From: an uncultured Muribaculaceae bacterium
GTDB taxonomy: Bacteria; Bacteroidota; Bacteroidia; Bacteroidales; Muribaculaceae
Direction of reading: 5' to 3'
Assembly (NCBI GenBank): GCA_934663645.1
Contig: CAKUKR010000004.1
Span: 1-49,008, forward strand
DNA: 49,008 nucleotides
The notes under the pieces were generated by a model that had not been told where the DNA came from, searched no databases, and worked only from the letters and a program-made list of their open reading frames with translations. The position numbers were made by a program, and so were the translations under genes. This document shows positions 35,368 to 44,712 of this stretch, one piece after another (within the stretch, counting starts at the first letter, position 1; each line of letters opens with the position of its first letter).

Positions 35368-37971
35368 TCAGAAGCTGAAATGGAGGGCTATGCGGACACC
35401 GGAATCAGGAGCGCCCGATGTGCCTCGGTAACTTAGCCGCCAAACATAGTCCACACGAAGTATCGAGAATATGTTGTCAAGCCCGGCACTGATTTCCATA
35501 TAGGGAGTGCCTGACATGGTGCGGGCTTTTGAATCTTCGGGGAAGCGGAACAGAGAGGGGTCTGCGGCAGGGTCATTGCGGTGCGACAGATGTCCCCACA
35601 GTCCTTTGAAATTGACCACCTCGCGCAGTTTCAGTTCCTTCAGCAGCGGTATTCGGTTGAATACCATGCCGTTCATCCAGTAGGTCACATCCCACGCCGC
35701 GTATGTATCCATGGCAAACTCCATCGGGTTCATCAGCGAGTAACTTTCAGGCTGGACTGTGTACGACAGGTTGGCGTTGGGCCACGTCAGTGCCGGATAT
35801 TGCACCTTGCTCCATATCTTGCCCCCTTTGGCAATCACGTCGCAATAGCCGAAAGCAGAGAACCAGAAGCGTTTCTGAACCGAGAACTCGGTCCTGTTGG
35901 TAGTGAAGTCCGCTCCAAGCATCCCCTTAGGTCCGTATTCGTGCGACAGGCGGATTATCCACGTGTCCATATTGACAGGCAACCGCATTGAGGCGGTCTG
36001 TATGAATGTCGCGCCAGGAGCGTACTGTATGTCAAGGAAGAACGAGGACTGGTTGAAATGGCGGTGCGAGATGCCGCCACCGTCAGTGAACGGCAGCCAC
36101 GGCGTGGCCCACTCGCGGGACATTTTTGCACCCGCCGATATGGTCAATCCGCTCGCGTGTTCATAGATATATGACAATTGCGACAGTGCGCGGTATGTGC
36201 CAAGGTTGTTATCCTTGCGCTTCAGCGACAGGAACACGTTGTCGGCATTGGTGAACAGGTAGTGCTGCCCTATCATGTTCAGGTCGTATGTGTGTTCGAG
36301 GCGTATGGAATGCATCGGGAACTCGCGAGAGTGCTGTTTGCAGCGGCGGAACGAATACTCCAGCTCGCCGTGGTATTTCCATTTGTGGTCCTTAGTACCG
36401 TATGCGCCGTATGCACGGGCGAACAGGTGCGGCGACAGCGCAGCCTTGGTCAAGCCGCCGAGGCGGAAACGCGCCCCCTCTATTGAGTTCGCGCTTATCA
36501 TGGTGTTGACCGGGCCGATGTCAAACTTGCTCGGATTGCCCGTTGGTATGTACCCGGTTACAAGCACGTTTATCCCCTTCCGCAGCCAGTAAAGGAAGCG
36601 GTTTGAGTTGAGCCTGTCAGAAAGGTTGTCAACGGACTGCTCCTTGCCGGAAATGGCAACTGGACGCGCCGAGAGCCAATATTCCGCCGGCCGCCTGTCA
36701 TATCCGTCCATGTACACCGTCGCGCCGGCCTCGCGGCCGTATGTGTCGAAATCCGGCGTATGCTCGTAAGTGTAGCCCGTGAAGTCCGTGTGCTTGTTGG
36801 CATAAAAGCCTTGTACACCGGAGATGAGCTGCAACTCGACAGACATGTCCTCCGCTGTCTTCATGCGGTTGCCGAGAGAATCACGCTCGAAATGCTGCTC
36901 TACGAATATATTCCGCACGAAGTTGATGTTCAATGCCTTGGGTATGCGCATCGTCACCATAGTCACAAATGCATCCGGGCTGTCGATGTCTACATACAGC
37001 GAGCCGTTGAAGCTGAACGACTCGGGATTGTGCGGCACAAATATAAGCTCTGCAATGCGCTTTCCCCCGACAGTCACCGTATCGCCCATGAAATACTTGT
37101 AATAATCAGCGCCGATAGCCGCCAGCGGACTGACAAAACGGTTCTGCATCAGTGTGATGTCGTTGCCGAATATGTCAACTTCACGCAGGACGTCGTCGAG
37201 CATTATCTGGATATTCTCCTGATTGAGCTGGTCGTCAATGCCCACGCTGCGAAACCCGCGGACAATCGTCTTGTCACGCGAGGGTGAACGCGAGTGAAGC
37301 CGCGTAGAGTTCTTCTCACGCAAGCTGATGTTCAGCACTGGGCGGCCTGTGATGTGTGCCGTGTCTATGAAATCGTCTATCGGGTCGAGCCGCTTCGACA
37401 GCCACCCGGCATTTTCCTTGTGGAAATCGTTGAGCGACAAGACCGTCTTCTCATACTTGTCGTAGCTGTAATACGGCTGCTCGAGCGGGTTGTGCTGAGG
37501 GTACGACTTTCGTATGTGCTGCATCAGGTCAACGGCGGGGTTGTTCTTCTTGGAGTATTTCGGACGCTTGTTGATGACTATCACCTCCCCGAGTTCCGTC
37601 TCACTGTTCTGCATCAGTATGTAGTCCCGGCTGTCAAGCATGTACTTCGCGACCGGAATGACGCGCTTCTCGTAGCCCAGCGATGAGATGACAAGAGTGT
37701 CGCCCATTTCCACCGACTTCAACCGGAAACGCCCCTTCTTGTCAGTAATGACTGCATCCTTGCCGCTGGCGAGGGTCACGTTGACGTATGTCATCGGGCT
37801 GCGTGAAAGGGAATCACGGACACACCCGGACAAATCAAAAACCGAAGCGCCTGCCGGCCTTCCTTGCCGGGACTGGGGCAAGGCATAAACAAGCAGCGGC
37901 AACACGAGCAGAGCAAGGAGGAGCAATACCCTCCCCCGCAATATCCGTTCTATATATCCGTGCTTGCTCAT
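35368..37971 (-). CDS. DUF5686 outer membrane barrel with carboxypeptidase-like N-terminal domain
   Basis: The 867-residue protein starts with a signal peptide (about residues 14-31), followed by a carboxypeptidase-D-regulatory-like beta-sandwich (about 45-110: SGCVRDSLSRSPMTYVNVTL, ITDKKGRFRLKSV, LVISSLGYEKRVI), as in many Bacteroidota surface proteins. The rest matches the DUF5686 family with NPAVDLMQHIRKSYPQHNP, PYYSYDKYEK and many barrel-like strands up to a C-terminal GVRIALHFSF. It is probably an outer-membrane protein; the function of the family is unknown. It converges on the menF gene with 15 bases between stops. Confidence 0.88.
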   Translation of the reverse strand: MSKHGYIERILRGRVLLLLALLVLPLLVYALPQSRQGRPAGASVFDLSGCVRDSLSRSPMTYVNVTLASGKDAVITDKKGRFRLKSVEMGDTLVISSLGYEKRVIPVAKYMLDSRDYILMQNSETELGEVIVINKRPKYSKKNNPAVDLMQHIRKSYPQHNPLEQPYYSYDKYEKTVLSLNDFHKENAGWLSKRLDPIDDFIDTAHITGRPVLNISLREKNSTRLHSRSPSRDKTIVRGFRSVGIDDQLNQENIQIMLDDVLREVDIFGNDITLMQNRFVSPLAAIGADYYKYFMGDTVTVGGKRIAELIFVPHNPESFSFNGSLYVDIDSPDAFVTMVTMRIPKALNINFVRNIFVEQHFERDSLGNRMKTAEDMSVELQLISGVQGFYANKHTDFTGYTYEHTPDFDTYGREAGATVYMDGYDRRPAEYWLSARPVAISGKEQSVDNLSDRLNSNRFLYWLRKGINVLVTGYIPTGNPSKFDIGPVNTMISANSIEGARFRLGGLTKAALSPHLFARAYGAYGTKDHKWKYHGELEYSFRRCKQHSREFPMHSIRLEHTYDLNMIGQHYLFTNADNVFLSLKRKDNNLGTYRALSQLSYIYEHASGLTISAGAKMSREWATPWLPFTDGGGISHRHFNQSSFFLDIQYAPGATFIQTASMRLPVNMDTWIIRLSHEYGPKGMLGADFTTNRTEFSVQKRFWFSAFGYCDVIAKGGKIWSKVQYPALTWPNANLSYTVQPESYSLMNPMEFAMDTYAAWDVTYWMNGMVFNRIPLLKELKLREVVNFKGLWGHLSHRNDPAADPSLFRFPEDSKARTMSGTPYMEISAGLDNIFSILRVDYVWRLSYRGTSGAPDSGVRIALHFSF

Positions 37972-37994
37972 ATTGGCAATACTTGCTAACTTTG
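37964..37994 (+). promoter_or_regulatory. Promoter of the CYTH gene
   Basis: TTG (37964-37966), 20 bases, TAACTTTG (37987-37994). It overlaps the start of the divergent DUF5686 gene and gives a leader of about 100 nt. Confidence 0.7.
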
Positions 37995-38098
37995 TATCGC
38001 GTGCGAACTGCTAAATGCGGTCTTGTCACGCACTATTATGGTTAACGCATCATCTGATGCCGTTTATCATAGCCACACGTTGTTTTAATGTTTATTAT

Positions 38099-38539
38099 AT
38101 GGCACTGGAAATCGAACACAAATACCTCGTAGTCGATGCCTCATACCGCGACATGGCGACAGACCAGATTGAAATACGCCAAGGCTACCTCTCCCGGGCC
38201 GCAAGCTGCGTGGTGCGCGTGCGCATATTCGGCGACAGCGCTTTCATCACCGTCAAGGGGAAGACAGCTGGCGACACACGTCTGGAATACGAATACCCGA
38301 TACCTGCAGACGATGCGCGTGAGATGCTCGCGCTGTGCAGCGGAAATATCATCACCAAGACGCGGTACATAGTCCCCTACGAGGGCTTCACCTGGGAAGT
38401 GGACGAGTTTGCAGGCCATCACGAGGGGCTTGTAATAGCGGAAATCGAACTGCCGACGAGCGGCACTCAGTACCGGCTACCGCCATTTGCAGGCGAAAAC
38501 GTGACCGGCAATCCCCGTTACTACAATTCAAACCTCTGA
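38099..38539 (+). CDS. CYTH domain protein (triphosphate tunnel metalloenzyme)
   Basis: The 146-residue protein starts MALEIEHKYLV, giving the E-x-E-x-K signature (EIEHK) of CYTH enzymes. Further tunnel residues are seen in CVVRVRIFGDSAFITVKGK, RLEYEYPIP, TKTRYIVPYEGFTWEVDEF and VIAEIELP. CYTH proteins hydrolyse tripolyphosphate, thiamine triphosphate or nucleotide triphosphates, or make cAMP; substrate is open here. The ATG at 38015 would add 28 residues without homology and is rejected. Its TGA stop directly abuts the stop codon of convergent pyrD. Confidence 0.9.
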   Translation: MALEIEHKYLVVDASYRDMATDQIEIRQGYLSRAASCVVRVRIFGDSAFITVKGKTAGDTRLEYEYPIPADDAREMLALCSGNIITKTRYIVPYEGFTWEVDEFAGHHEGLVIAEIELPTSGTQYRLPPFAGENVTGNPRYYNSNL

Positions 38540-39454
38540 CTATCTGCTCACTGCGCCTATCAGCTCACGCAAGGTGCTGATGTCATGGCGACGGCAATAG
38601 TCATCAATCCAGCGCACTGTCCTCTCCGTGACGTCAGGCTCGACGAAATTGGCTGTGCCAATCTCGACTGCGCTTGCCCCGGCGAGTATGAACTCCATGG
38701 CATCGCGCCCGCAGGCTATGCCGCCCAGCCCCACCACCGGAATGCTTACAGCATTGCTCACCTGCCAGACCATGCGCACCGCAATCGGGCGTATGCACGG
38801 TCCCGACAGGCCGCCGGTGACGGTGCTCAATACCGGGCGGCGGCGTTCAACATCAACGGCCATGCCCAGGAATGTGTTCACCAGCGACACCGAGTCAGCG
38901 CCGGCATCCTCTACCGCCTTCGCAATAGACGCTATGTCGGTCACGTTTGGCGACAGCTTAACCATCAAGTGCCTGTCCCATACCTCGCGGACAGCCGCAG
39001 TCACCTGAGCTGCACCCTCGCAGGTGGTGCCGAATGCCATGCCCCCCTGCTTCACATTGGGACAGGATATGTTGACCTCGACAGCCGGTATGCCCTCCAA
39101 GGGCAACAGCCGGCGAGCTACCTCAACGTAGTCAGGCACAGCCGCGCCGCTTACATTGACTATTATGTTGGTGTCATAATGGCGTATGCGTGGGTAAATC
39201 TCGCTTATGAAATAGTCCACGCCCTTGTTCTGAAGCCCCACGGCATTGAGCATCCCGGACGGCGTTTCTGCCATACGCGGATAGGGATTGCCCTCGCGGT
39301 GGTTGAGCGTAGTGCCTTTGACGATGATGCCGCCGAGTGAATTGATGTCGGTAAGCGATTCATACTCCTCGCCGTAACCGAATGTGCCGGAGGCTGTCAT
39401 CACCGGGTTGCGGAGTTTCAGCCCGCGTCCCAAATCTATGCTTAAATCTGCCAT
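38540..39454 (-). CDS. pyrD: Dihydroorotate dehydrogenase B, catalytic subunit PyrD
   Basis: The 304-residue FMN enzyme opens LSIDLGRGLKLRNPVMTASG and has GGIIVKGTTLNHREGNP, the catalytic loop VNISCPNVKQGG (C131) and FMN-binding PVVGLGGIACGRDAMEF with LAGASAVEIGTANF. A cysteine as the active-site base and the presence of pyrK beside it place it in class 1B, which uses NAD+ through PyrK. It oxidises dihydroorotate to orotate in pyrimidine synthesis. Its start lies 13 bases inside the end of pyrK, so translation is coupled. It is the last gene of the M23-merR-pyrK-pyrD operon. Confidence 0.97.
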   Translation of the reverse strand: MADLSIDLGRGLKLRNPVMTASGTFGYGEEYESLTDINSLGGIIVKGTTLNHREGNPYPRMAETPSGMLNAVGLQNKGVDYFISEIYPRIRHYDTNIIVNVSGAAVPDYVEVARRLLPLEGIPAVEVNISCPNVKQGGMAFGTTCEGAAQVTAAVREVWDRHLMVKLSPNVTDIASIAKAVEDAGADSVSLVNTFLGMAVDVERRRPVLSTVTGGLSGPCIRPIAVRMVWQVSNAVSIPVVGLGGIACGRDAMEFILAGASAVEIGTANFVEPDVTERTVRWIDDYCRRHDISTLRELIGAVSR

Positions 39455-40224
39455 TTCAAATCATTTATGTTGAACACCGGACCGGCGGTGCAGGTACATT
39501 CATTGCCGCGCACAGTGTCCTCCACGCAGCACAGGCACGCGCCGAGTCCGCACGCCATCTTGTTTTCCAGGCTCACCTCACACTCTACGCCACGCGACTT
39601 CGCCGCTGCAGCCAAAGCCCTCATCATCGGCATCGGGCCGCACACGCAATAGCGGTCAAACGCGGATTGCAGCGCTTCATGCGCGGTTACGAAACCTTTC
39701 GTGCCGAGGCTGCCGTCCTCCGTGCATACGAAAACCTCGCCGTAACGGCGGAAGCGGTCCAGCTGCATCAATTCGGCAGAAGTCCTTGCGCCGAGCAGGA
39801 ATGTCGGGGTCATGCCAGCCTCTTTCAGCTTCTTGCCCAGATAGAGCATAGGAGCAGCGCCGACACCCCCGCCGATGAGCAGGTATCTTGCCCCCGGCAC
39901 AATGGTGAAGGGCTTGCCCAGCGGCAACAGGATGTCATACACATCGCCGATACGGCTGTTGCAGATGATGTGCGTTGCCTCGCCGGCATCCTTCACAAGG
40001 AGGCGCAGCGTATTGTCCTCCACATTCACGTCATTGACAGAAATGGGGCGACGCAAATACGCCCTCTGCGATGTCGCGACACGCACGTTTACAAACTGGC
40101 CCGGGTAAATCTCGGGCAACAGGCCATTGACAGGAGTCAACAGCAGTTCGGAATATCCAGACCCGTTAGTCCGGACATCCACAACACGCATATCTATCAG
40201 GTATTTCTTGTGTATATCGTTCAT
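39442..40224 (-). CDS. pyrK: Dihydroorotate dehydrogenase B, electron transfer subunit PyrK
   Basis: The 260-residue protein has a ferredoxin-reductase-like fold: the flavin segment YLRRPISVNDV, the NAD-binding YLLIGGGVGAAPMLYLGKK, and a C-terminal 2Fe-2S site C225-x4-C230-x2-C233-x11-C245 (ACGLGACLCC ... CTCTAGPV), exactly the PyrK pattern. It passes electrons from the PyrD flavin to NAD+. The start overlaps the merR stop by four bases and its end overlaps pyrD by 13 bases. Confidence 0.97.
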   Translation of the reverse strand: MNDIHKKYLIDMRVVDVRTNGSGYSELLLTPVNGLLPEIYPGQFVNVRVATSQRAYLRRPISVNDVNVEDNTLRLLVKDAGEATHIICNSRIGDVYDILLPLGKPFTIVPGARYLLIGGGVGAAPMLYLGKKLKEAGMTPTFLLGARTSAELMQLDRFRRYGEVFVCTEDGSLGTKGFVTAHEALQSAFDRYCVCGPMPMMRALAAAAKSRGVECEVSLENKMACGLGACLCCVEDTVRGNECTCTAGPVFNINDLKWQI

Positions 40225-40556
40225 TTTCTGATGTTAAGTGCTTTTCTCAGGTTGACCAGCTCCTCGCGCACCTGTGCGAGGCGGTCTATCACCTCCATGC
40301 GGCGCGAGACATTATGACGGTTCACACGCAGCTGCTCCTTGGCTGCATCGAGCTTCAGCCCCCTGACCTTCAAGAGGAAATGTATGATGCGAAGCGTCTC
40401 TATGTCGGCCGGCGTATAATAGCGTATGTTGGTGGCACTGCGGCGCGGCGAGCACTCGGGGAACTCCTTCTCCCAATAGCGCAGCGTAGACTGCGGCACG
40501 CCTATCAGCTCTGCCACATCCTTTATCTTGTAGTAATCCTTATCGAGCGCATCCAT
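40221..40556 (-). CDS. MerR family transcriptional regulator
   Basis: This short, 111-residue MerR protein contains the winged-helix DNA-binding domain: YYKIKDVAELIGVPQSTLRY, WEKEFPE, RYYTPADIETLRIIHFLL, then a helix of about 35 residues that could pair in a coiled coil. No metal-binding cysteines or ligand domain follow, so the signal is unknown. It lies three bases after the M23 peptidase gene and overlaps pyrK by four bases. Small MerR proteins of this type are common in Bacteroidota near cell-envelope or housekeeping genes; its target may be its own operon. Confidence 0.92.
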   Translation of the reverse strand: MDALDKDYYKIKDVAELIGVPQSTLRYWEKEFPECSPRRSATNIRYYTPADIETLRIIHFLLKVRGLKLDAAKEQLRVNRHNVSRRMEVIDRLAQVREELVNLRKALNIRK

Positions 40557-40559
40557 ACG

Positions 40560-41525
40560 TCAGTCCATAACATGGCCGGCCTGTTCAGCCTGGCGTATCA
40601 TCTCGGAATACTGTTCAGGCGACAGATCCATGAAATAATAGTTCACCGGGTTCTGCGGCTCGTCCTTGTACCTTACCTCATAGTGCAGATGCGGGCCTGT
40701 TGACTTGCCGGTGGAGCCGATCTCCCCTATCTTGTCGCCGCGCCGCACATGTTGCCCCTGCCTCACGTTCAGCTTGCTGAGATGTCCGTAGCGTGTCAAG
40801 TAATTGTAGCCGTGCGAAATGTCTATGCAGTTGCCGTAGCCACCTTTCCAGCCGGCAAAGACAACCTCCCCTTCGGCCGTCGCGAAAACGGCATCGCCGA
40901 TGTTGGCCGGGAAATCAAGTCCCGCGTGAAAATTGGGCGTGCCGTATATCGGGTCAATGCGGTTGCCATAGCCGGATGCTATAGTATAGTCAGCGACATT
41001 TATCGGGAGTATCGACGGTATATGTGCAATCTTCTCACTTTGGGTTTCGAGAGCTGTCCGCAGCTTGTCAAAAGAAACAGACTGGGCATACAAGCCTCGC
41101 TCCAGAATATCAATGCTCCGGGCCAGCTCAGTGAGCATCTTGCCGTCCGGCAGTTTGGCGAGGTCACGGTAGCGCATGTCATTCTCGAGGCCGGCATACC
41201 GCTGCCCCTGGCTGACAGGTTCTATCTGCATCATTACGCGATAAAAGTTGTCGTCGCGGTTGCGGATGTCGTCCATCACCTTCAGCGCATACTGGAGCCT
41301 CCCGTCCAGGCTTTCCAGCTGCCTGCGAAGTGCCGAATTGTCTTCCTTAAGCTGCTCCTCCGTCGGCGAGGCAAACCCATAGAACGCCACAAGAAACAAG
41401 GCTGTGCCTATGGCGAATGACAACAGCAGGATGCGCCCCCACGCCGCCATACGTGTCAGCAGCGACGGATAGACACGCTCATAGTTGTCTGTGTCGGGAT
41501 TGTACCTGTAATATATCTTGCCCAT
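40560..41525 (-). CDS. M23 family metallopeptidase, membrane-anchored
   Basis: The 321-residue protein has a cytoplasmic N terminus with many Tyr, one membrane segment (about residues 31-52), a coiled-coil-like region (about 55-150) and a C-terminal LytM/M23 domain. Zinc ligands are in NFHAGLDFP (H-x3-D) and GPHLHYEVR (H-x-H), with the conserved GNCIDISHGYNYLTRYGHLS between. It probably cuts peptide cross-links of peptidoglycan or acts as an envelope scaffold; all ligands look intact. It leads the operon with merR, pyrK and pyrD and shares a symmetric promoter region with divergent alaS. Confidence 0.94.
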   Translation of the reverse strand: MGKIYYRYNPDTDNYERVYPSLLTRMAAWGRILLLSFAIGTALFLVAFYGFASPTEEQLKEDNSALRRQLESLDGRLQYALKVMDDIRNRDDNFYRVMMQIEPVSQGQRYAGLENDMRYRDLAKLPDGKMLTELARSIDILERGLYAQSVSFDKLRTALETQSEKIAHIPSILPINVADYTIASGYGNRIDPIYGTPNFHAGLDFPANIGDAVFATAEGEVVFAGWKGGYGNCIDISHGYNYLTRYGHLSKLNVRQGQHVRRGDKIGEIGSTGKSTGPHLHYEVRYKDEPQNPVNYYFMDLSPEQYSEMIRQAEQAGHVMD

Positions 41526-41584
41526 AGAGGTTTGCGTCCGCTCGGATCTGTCTGTCGAAACACGGCGGACAGAGCCAAATGGTC

Positions 41585-41618
41585 TTGCAAAATTACGAGA
41601 AAAATTCTAATTTTGCAA
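41585..41618. promoter_or_regulatory. Symmetric divergent promoter pair for alaS and the M23 operon
   Basis: TTGCAAAATTA (41585-41595) and its exact inverse TAATTTTGCAA (41608-41618) flank 12 bases. Plus strand: TTG 41585-41587, 20 bases, TAATTTTG 41608-41615, toward alaS. Minus strand: TTG 41616-41618, 20 bases, TAATTTTG 41588-41595, toward the M23 gene. Each arm therefore supplies the -33 box of one promoter and the -7 box of the other. Confidence 0.75.
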
Positions 41619-41714
41619 TCTGATATAACCGTCTGCCCGATGCGGCAAGTATGCCCCGAAACGGCATACCCTCGTCCATTCGGGACAGAGTGCAATCTTC
41701 ACACATAATACAAT

Positions 41715-44342
41715 ATGCAGACAGCCAAAGAGATACGCGAGTCCTTCAAGGAGTTTTTCCGCCAGAAAGGACACCATGTCGTGCCATCAGCTCCGATGGT
41801 AATAAAGGACGACCCCACACTGATGTTTACCAACGCTGGCATGAACCAGTTCAAGGACATAATACTCGGCAACCGCCCTGCGGAGTTCAAGCGCGTTTGC
41901 GACTCACAGAAGTGCCTGCGTGTCTCAGGCAAGCACAACGACCTCGAGGAGGTAGGACACGACACATACCACCACACGATGTTCGAGATGCTGGGCAACT
42001 GGTCTTTCGGCGACTATTTCAAGAAAGAGGCAATAGATTGGGCGTGGGAATATCTGGTAGACGTGCTTCACCTCGACCCCAACCGTCTGTACGCTACCGT
42101 TTTCGAGGGTTACGCACCCGAAAACCTCGGTCGCGACAACGAGGCAGCAGAGATATGGAGCAAGCACCTCCCCGCTTCGCACATCATCAACGGCAACCGG
42201 CATGACAATTTCTGGGAAATGGGCGATACCGGGCCGTGTGGGCCGTGCAGCGAAATCCACATCGACCTGCGCAGCGACGAGGAGCGTGCCGCCGTGGACG
42301 GCGCGGCGCTCGTCAACAAGGACAACCCACTGGTAATCGAGATATGGAATCTCGTGTTCATGCAGTATGAGCGTCATGCCGACTCCTCGCTGCACCCGCT
42401 GCCACAGAAGGTCATCGACACGGGCATGGGCTTTGAGCGGCTGTGCATGGCTCTGCAAGGCAAGAAGTCAAACTACGACACCGACGTGTTCACGCCGCTG
42501 ATCGACAAGATTTCGTCACTTTCAGGCAAGAAGTACGGCGTGGATGAGAAAGTGGATGTCGCCATGCGCGTCATCGCCGACCATGTGCGCACCATCGCAT
42601 TCTCTATAGCCGATTCGCAGCTCCCCTCCAACGCCAAGGCCGGATATGTCATCCGACGCATCCTGCGCCGCGCAGTCCGCTACGCATATACGTTTCTCGG
42701 CTGCCGCGAGGCATTCCTCTACCGGCTCGTAGATACACTCGTTGAACAGATGGGCGAGGCATATCCCGAGCTGAAAGCACAGGAAACCCTCATCAAGAAA
42801 GTCATCAAAGAGGAGGAGGACTCTTTCCTCCGCACTCTCGACAAGGGCATCGGCATGCTCGACACCCTGATGCAGAAAGCGCAGACAGAGGGCAAGACAC
42901 AAATCAGCGGACAGGACGCTTTCGTCCTTTACGACACATACGGGTTCCCTCGCGATCTGACCGAACTGATACTGCGCGAACACGACATGACCCTCGACGC
43001 TGCCGGCTTCGACACGGAAATGAAGAGCCAGCGCGACCGCGCCCGCAACGCCTCCTCGCAGCAGACCGGCGACTGGGTGACACTGGCCGAGGGCGAACAG
43101 AATTTCGTAGGCTACGATACATACGAGTGCAAAACCCGGATACTCCGCTATCGCAAGGTGGCTCAGAAAAAGAAGGAGTTCTACCAGATTATCCTCTCAG
43201 ACACCCCGTTCTACGCCGAAATGGGTGGTCAGGTCGGCGACACCGGATACCTCGAGGACGCTGACAGCAAGCGCATCAAGATAATCGACACGAAGCGCGA
43301 GAACAACATCGGCGTTCATATCGCCAATGAACTTCCGGCAGACCCCGCCGGCGAGTTCACTGCCGCCATCGACCGTGAACGCCGCGACAACATCGCCGCC
43401 AACCATACGGCGACACACCTGCTCCACCAGGCCCTGCGCGAGGTGCTCGGCAACCATGTCGAGCAGAAAGGCTCGTATGTGGCACCAGACGTGCTGCGAT
43501 TCGACTTCTCCCACTTCCAGAAAGTGACGCCAGAGGAGATACGCAAAGTGGAGCACATCGTCAACAGCCGCATACGCAAGGCTATCCCCCTCGATGAACA
43601 CCGCGACGTGCCAATTGCCGACGCAAAAGCCCTCGGCGCTATGGCTCTGTTCGGCGAAAAATACGGCGACCGCGTCCGTGTAATCCGCTACGGCGACTCA
43701 ATAGAGCTGTGCGGCGGCACACACGTTCCCAACACCGGCAACATAGGCATGGTGCGCGTCCTGTCAGAAAGCTCAATAGCTGCCGGCGTGCGCCGCATCG
43801 AGGCCGTTTCCGGAACTGGGGTTGAAAACATGCTCGACCGTATGCAGGATTCTGTCCGCGACATCTCTGCCATGTTCGGCAACGCAGCCGACATCAAGGC
43901 GGCTGTGGCTAAAGCCATTAGCGAGAACAACGACCTGCGCCACAAGGTGGAAGACTTCTTCAACCAGCGAGTTGCCGCCATGACCAAGCAAATCCTCAGC
44001 GAAGTCAAGCAAGTCAACGGCATCAACGTCGCACAGTTGCGAGGCCTCGCCATGCCTGAAGTGGTCAAGAATGTTGCTTTCGCCCTGCGCAAGAGCGAAG
44101 TGACACCCCTCATATTCGTAGCAGCGACGTCATTCGACAAAAAACCGCTGCTCACCGTGGCGCTCACCGATGACCTTGTGGCTGACGGGCTGAACGCCTC
44201 CAAGGCCGTGCGAGAGGCGGCAAAGAGCATAAAGGGCGGCGGCGGCGGACAGCCGTTCTTCGCACAGGCCGGAGGCAAGGATGCCGACGGACTGGCAAAA
44301 GCATTTGAAACACTCACACAACAGCTCGGCATCGCCGACTGA
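41715..44342 (+). CDS. alaS: Alanine--tRNA ligase
   Basis: The 875-residue class II synthetase is full length. The N-terminal catalytic part shows [33 protein letters not shown] and [11 protein letters not shown]; the editing domain carries the zinc ligands H564-x3-H568 ([12 protein letters not shown]) and C666-x3-H670 ([14 protein letters not shown]); and the C-Ala domain ends with [14 protein letters not shown]. It charges tRNA-Ala and edits Ser/Gly errors. It is transcribed from the symmetric promoter at 41585-41618 and ends in a strong terminator. A tRNA-Ala gene lies 172 bases downstream on the same strand. Confidence 0.98.
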   Translation: MQTAKEIRESFKEFFRQKGHHVVPSAPMVIKDDPTLMFTNAGMNQFKDIILGNRPAEFKRVCDSQKCLRVSGKHNDLEEVGHDTYHHTMFEMLGNWSFGDYFKKEAIDWAWEYLVDVLHLDPNRLYATVFEGYAPENLGRDNEAAEIWSKHLPASHIINGNRHDNFWEMGDTGPCGPCSEIHIDLRSDEERAAVDGAALVNKDNPLVIEIWNLVFMQYERHADSSLHPLPQKVIDTGMGFERLCMALQGKKSNYDTDVFTPLIDKISSLSGKKYGVDEKVDVAMRVIADHVRTIAFSIADSQLPSNAKAGYVIRRILRRAVRYAYTFLGCREAFLYRLVDTLVEQMGEAYPELKAQETLIKKVIKEEEDSFLRTLDKGIGMLDTLMQKAQTEGKTQISGQDAFVLYDTYGFPRDLTELILREHDMTLDAAGFDTEMKSQRDRARNASSQQTGDWVTLAEGEQNFVGYDTYECKTRILRYRKVAQKKKEFYQIILSDTPFYAEMGGQVGDTGYLEDADSKRIKIIDTKRENNIGVHIANELPADPAGEFTAAIDRERRDNIAANHTATHLLHQALREVLGNHVEQKGSYVAPDVLRFDFSHFQKVTPEEIRKVEHIVNSRIRKAIPLDEHRDVPIADAKALGAMALFGEKYGDRVRVIRYGDSIELCGGTHVPNTGNIGMVRVLSESSIAAGVRRIEAVSGTGVENMLDRMQDSVRDISAMFGNAADIKAAVAKAISENNDLRHKVEDFFNQRVAAMTKQILSEVKQVNGINVAQLRGLAMPEVVKNVAFALRKSEVTPLIFVAATSFDKKPLLTVALTDDLVADGLNASKAVREAAKSIKGGGGGQPFFAQAGGKDADGLAKAFETLTQQLGIAD

Positions 44343-44355
44343 CCCTACCTGAATA

Positions 44356-44395
44356 CAAAACCCTCGAGATGCGAGCGGGCTTCTCGAGGGTTTTG
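44356..44395 (+). terminator. Intrinsic terminator of alaS
   Basis: Perfect 14-base arms (44356-44369 and 44382-44395) with a 12-base loop. The second arm ends in GGGTTTTG. Confidence 0.9.
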
Positions 44396-44472
44396 ACTGA
44401 AAAAAGAAAGAGCATAAGACACTGTCTTTCAACCGTATCGAGAATAAATTTCGATATTCTATAGACTGTCTA

Positions 44473-44503
44473 TTGCATATTAGCGAGAAATAGACTAACT
44501 TTG
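44473..44503 (+). promoter_or_regulatory. Promoter of the tRNA-Ala gene
   Basis: TTG (44473-44475), 20 bases, TAACTTTG (44496-44503). The mature tRNA starts 12 bases after the -7 box. Confidence 0.8.
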
Positions 44504-44514
44504 CATCGCAATTA

Positions 44515-44588
44515 GGGGCATTAGCTCATCTGGCTAGAGCGTTTGACTGGCAGTCAAGAGGTGACGAGTTCGAGTCTCGTATGCTCCA
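44515..44588 (+). tRNA. tRNA-Ala (anticodon GGC)
   Basis: The 74-nt cloverleaf has acceptor GGGGCAT / ATGCTCC, D-stem GCTC/GAGC, anticodon stem TTTGA/TCAAG with loop CTGGCAG (anticodon GGC, 44549-44551), and T-stem ACGAG/CTCGT with TTCGAGT loop. The acceptor holds the G3-U70 wobble pair that is the alanine identity element. The discriminator is A and CCA is not encoded. It sits just downstream of alaS, with its own promoter and terminator. Confidence 0.95.
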
Positions 44589-44599
44589 CAGAACTTAAC

Positions 44600-44647
44600 C
44601 GCATGAAATTCAGCAACATACAGCCGATTTTCATGCGATTTTTCTTT
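44600..44647 (+). terminator. Terminator of the tRNA-Ala gene
   Basis: CGCATGAAA (44600-44608) pairs with TTTCATGCG (44629-44637), followed by ATTTTTCTTTG. The loop is about 20 bases. Confidence 0.7.
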
Positions 44648-44712
44648 GTCTCTAACTCAATTCCCAAGCATATTTCGCTCGAATTCCGGGCAAAACCAAG
44701 GTGATTTAGGCA

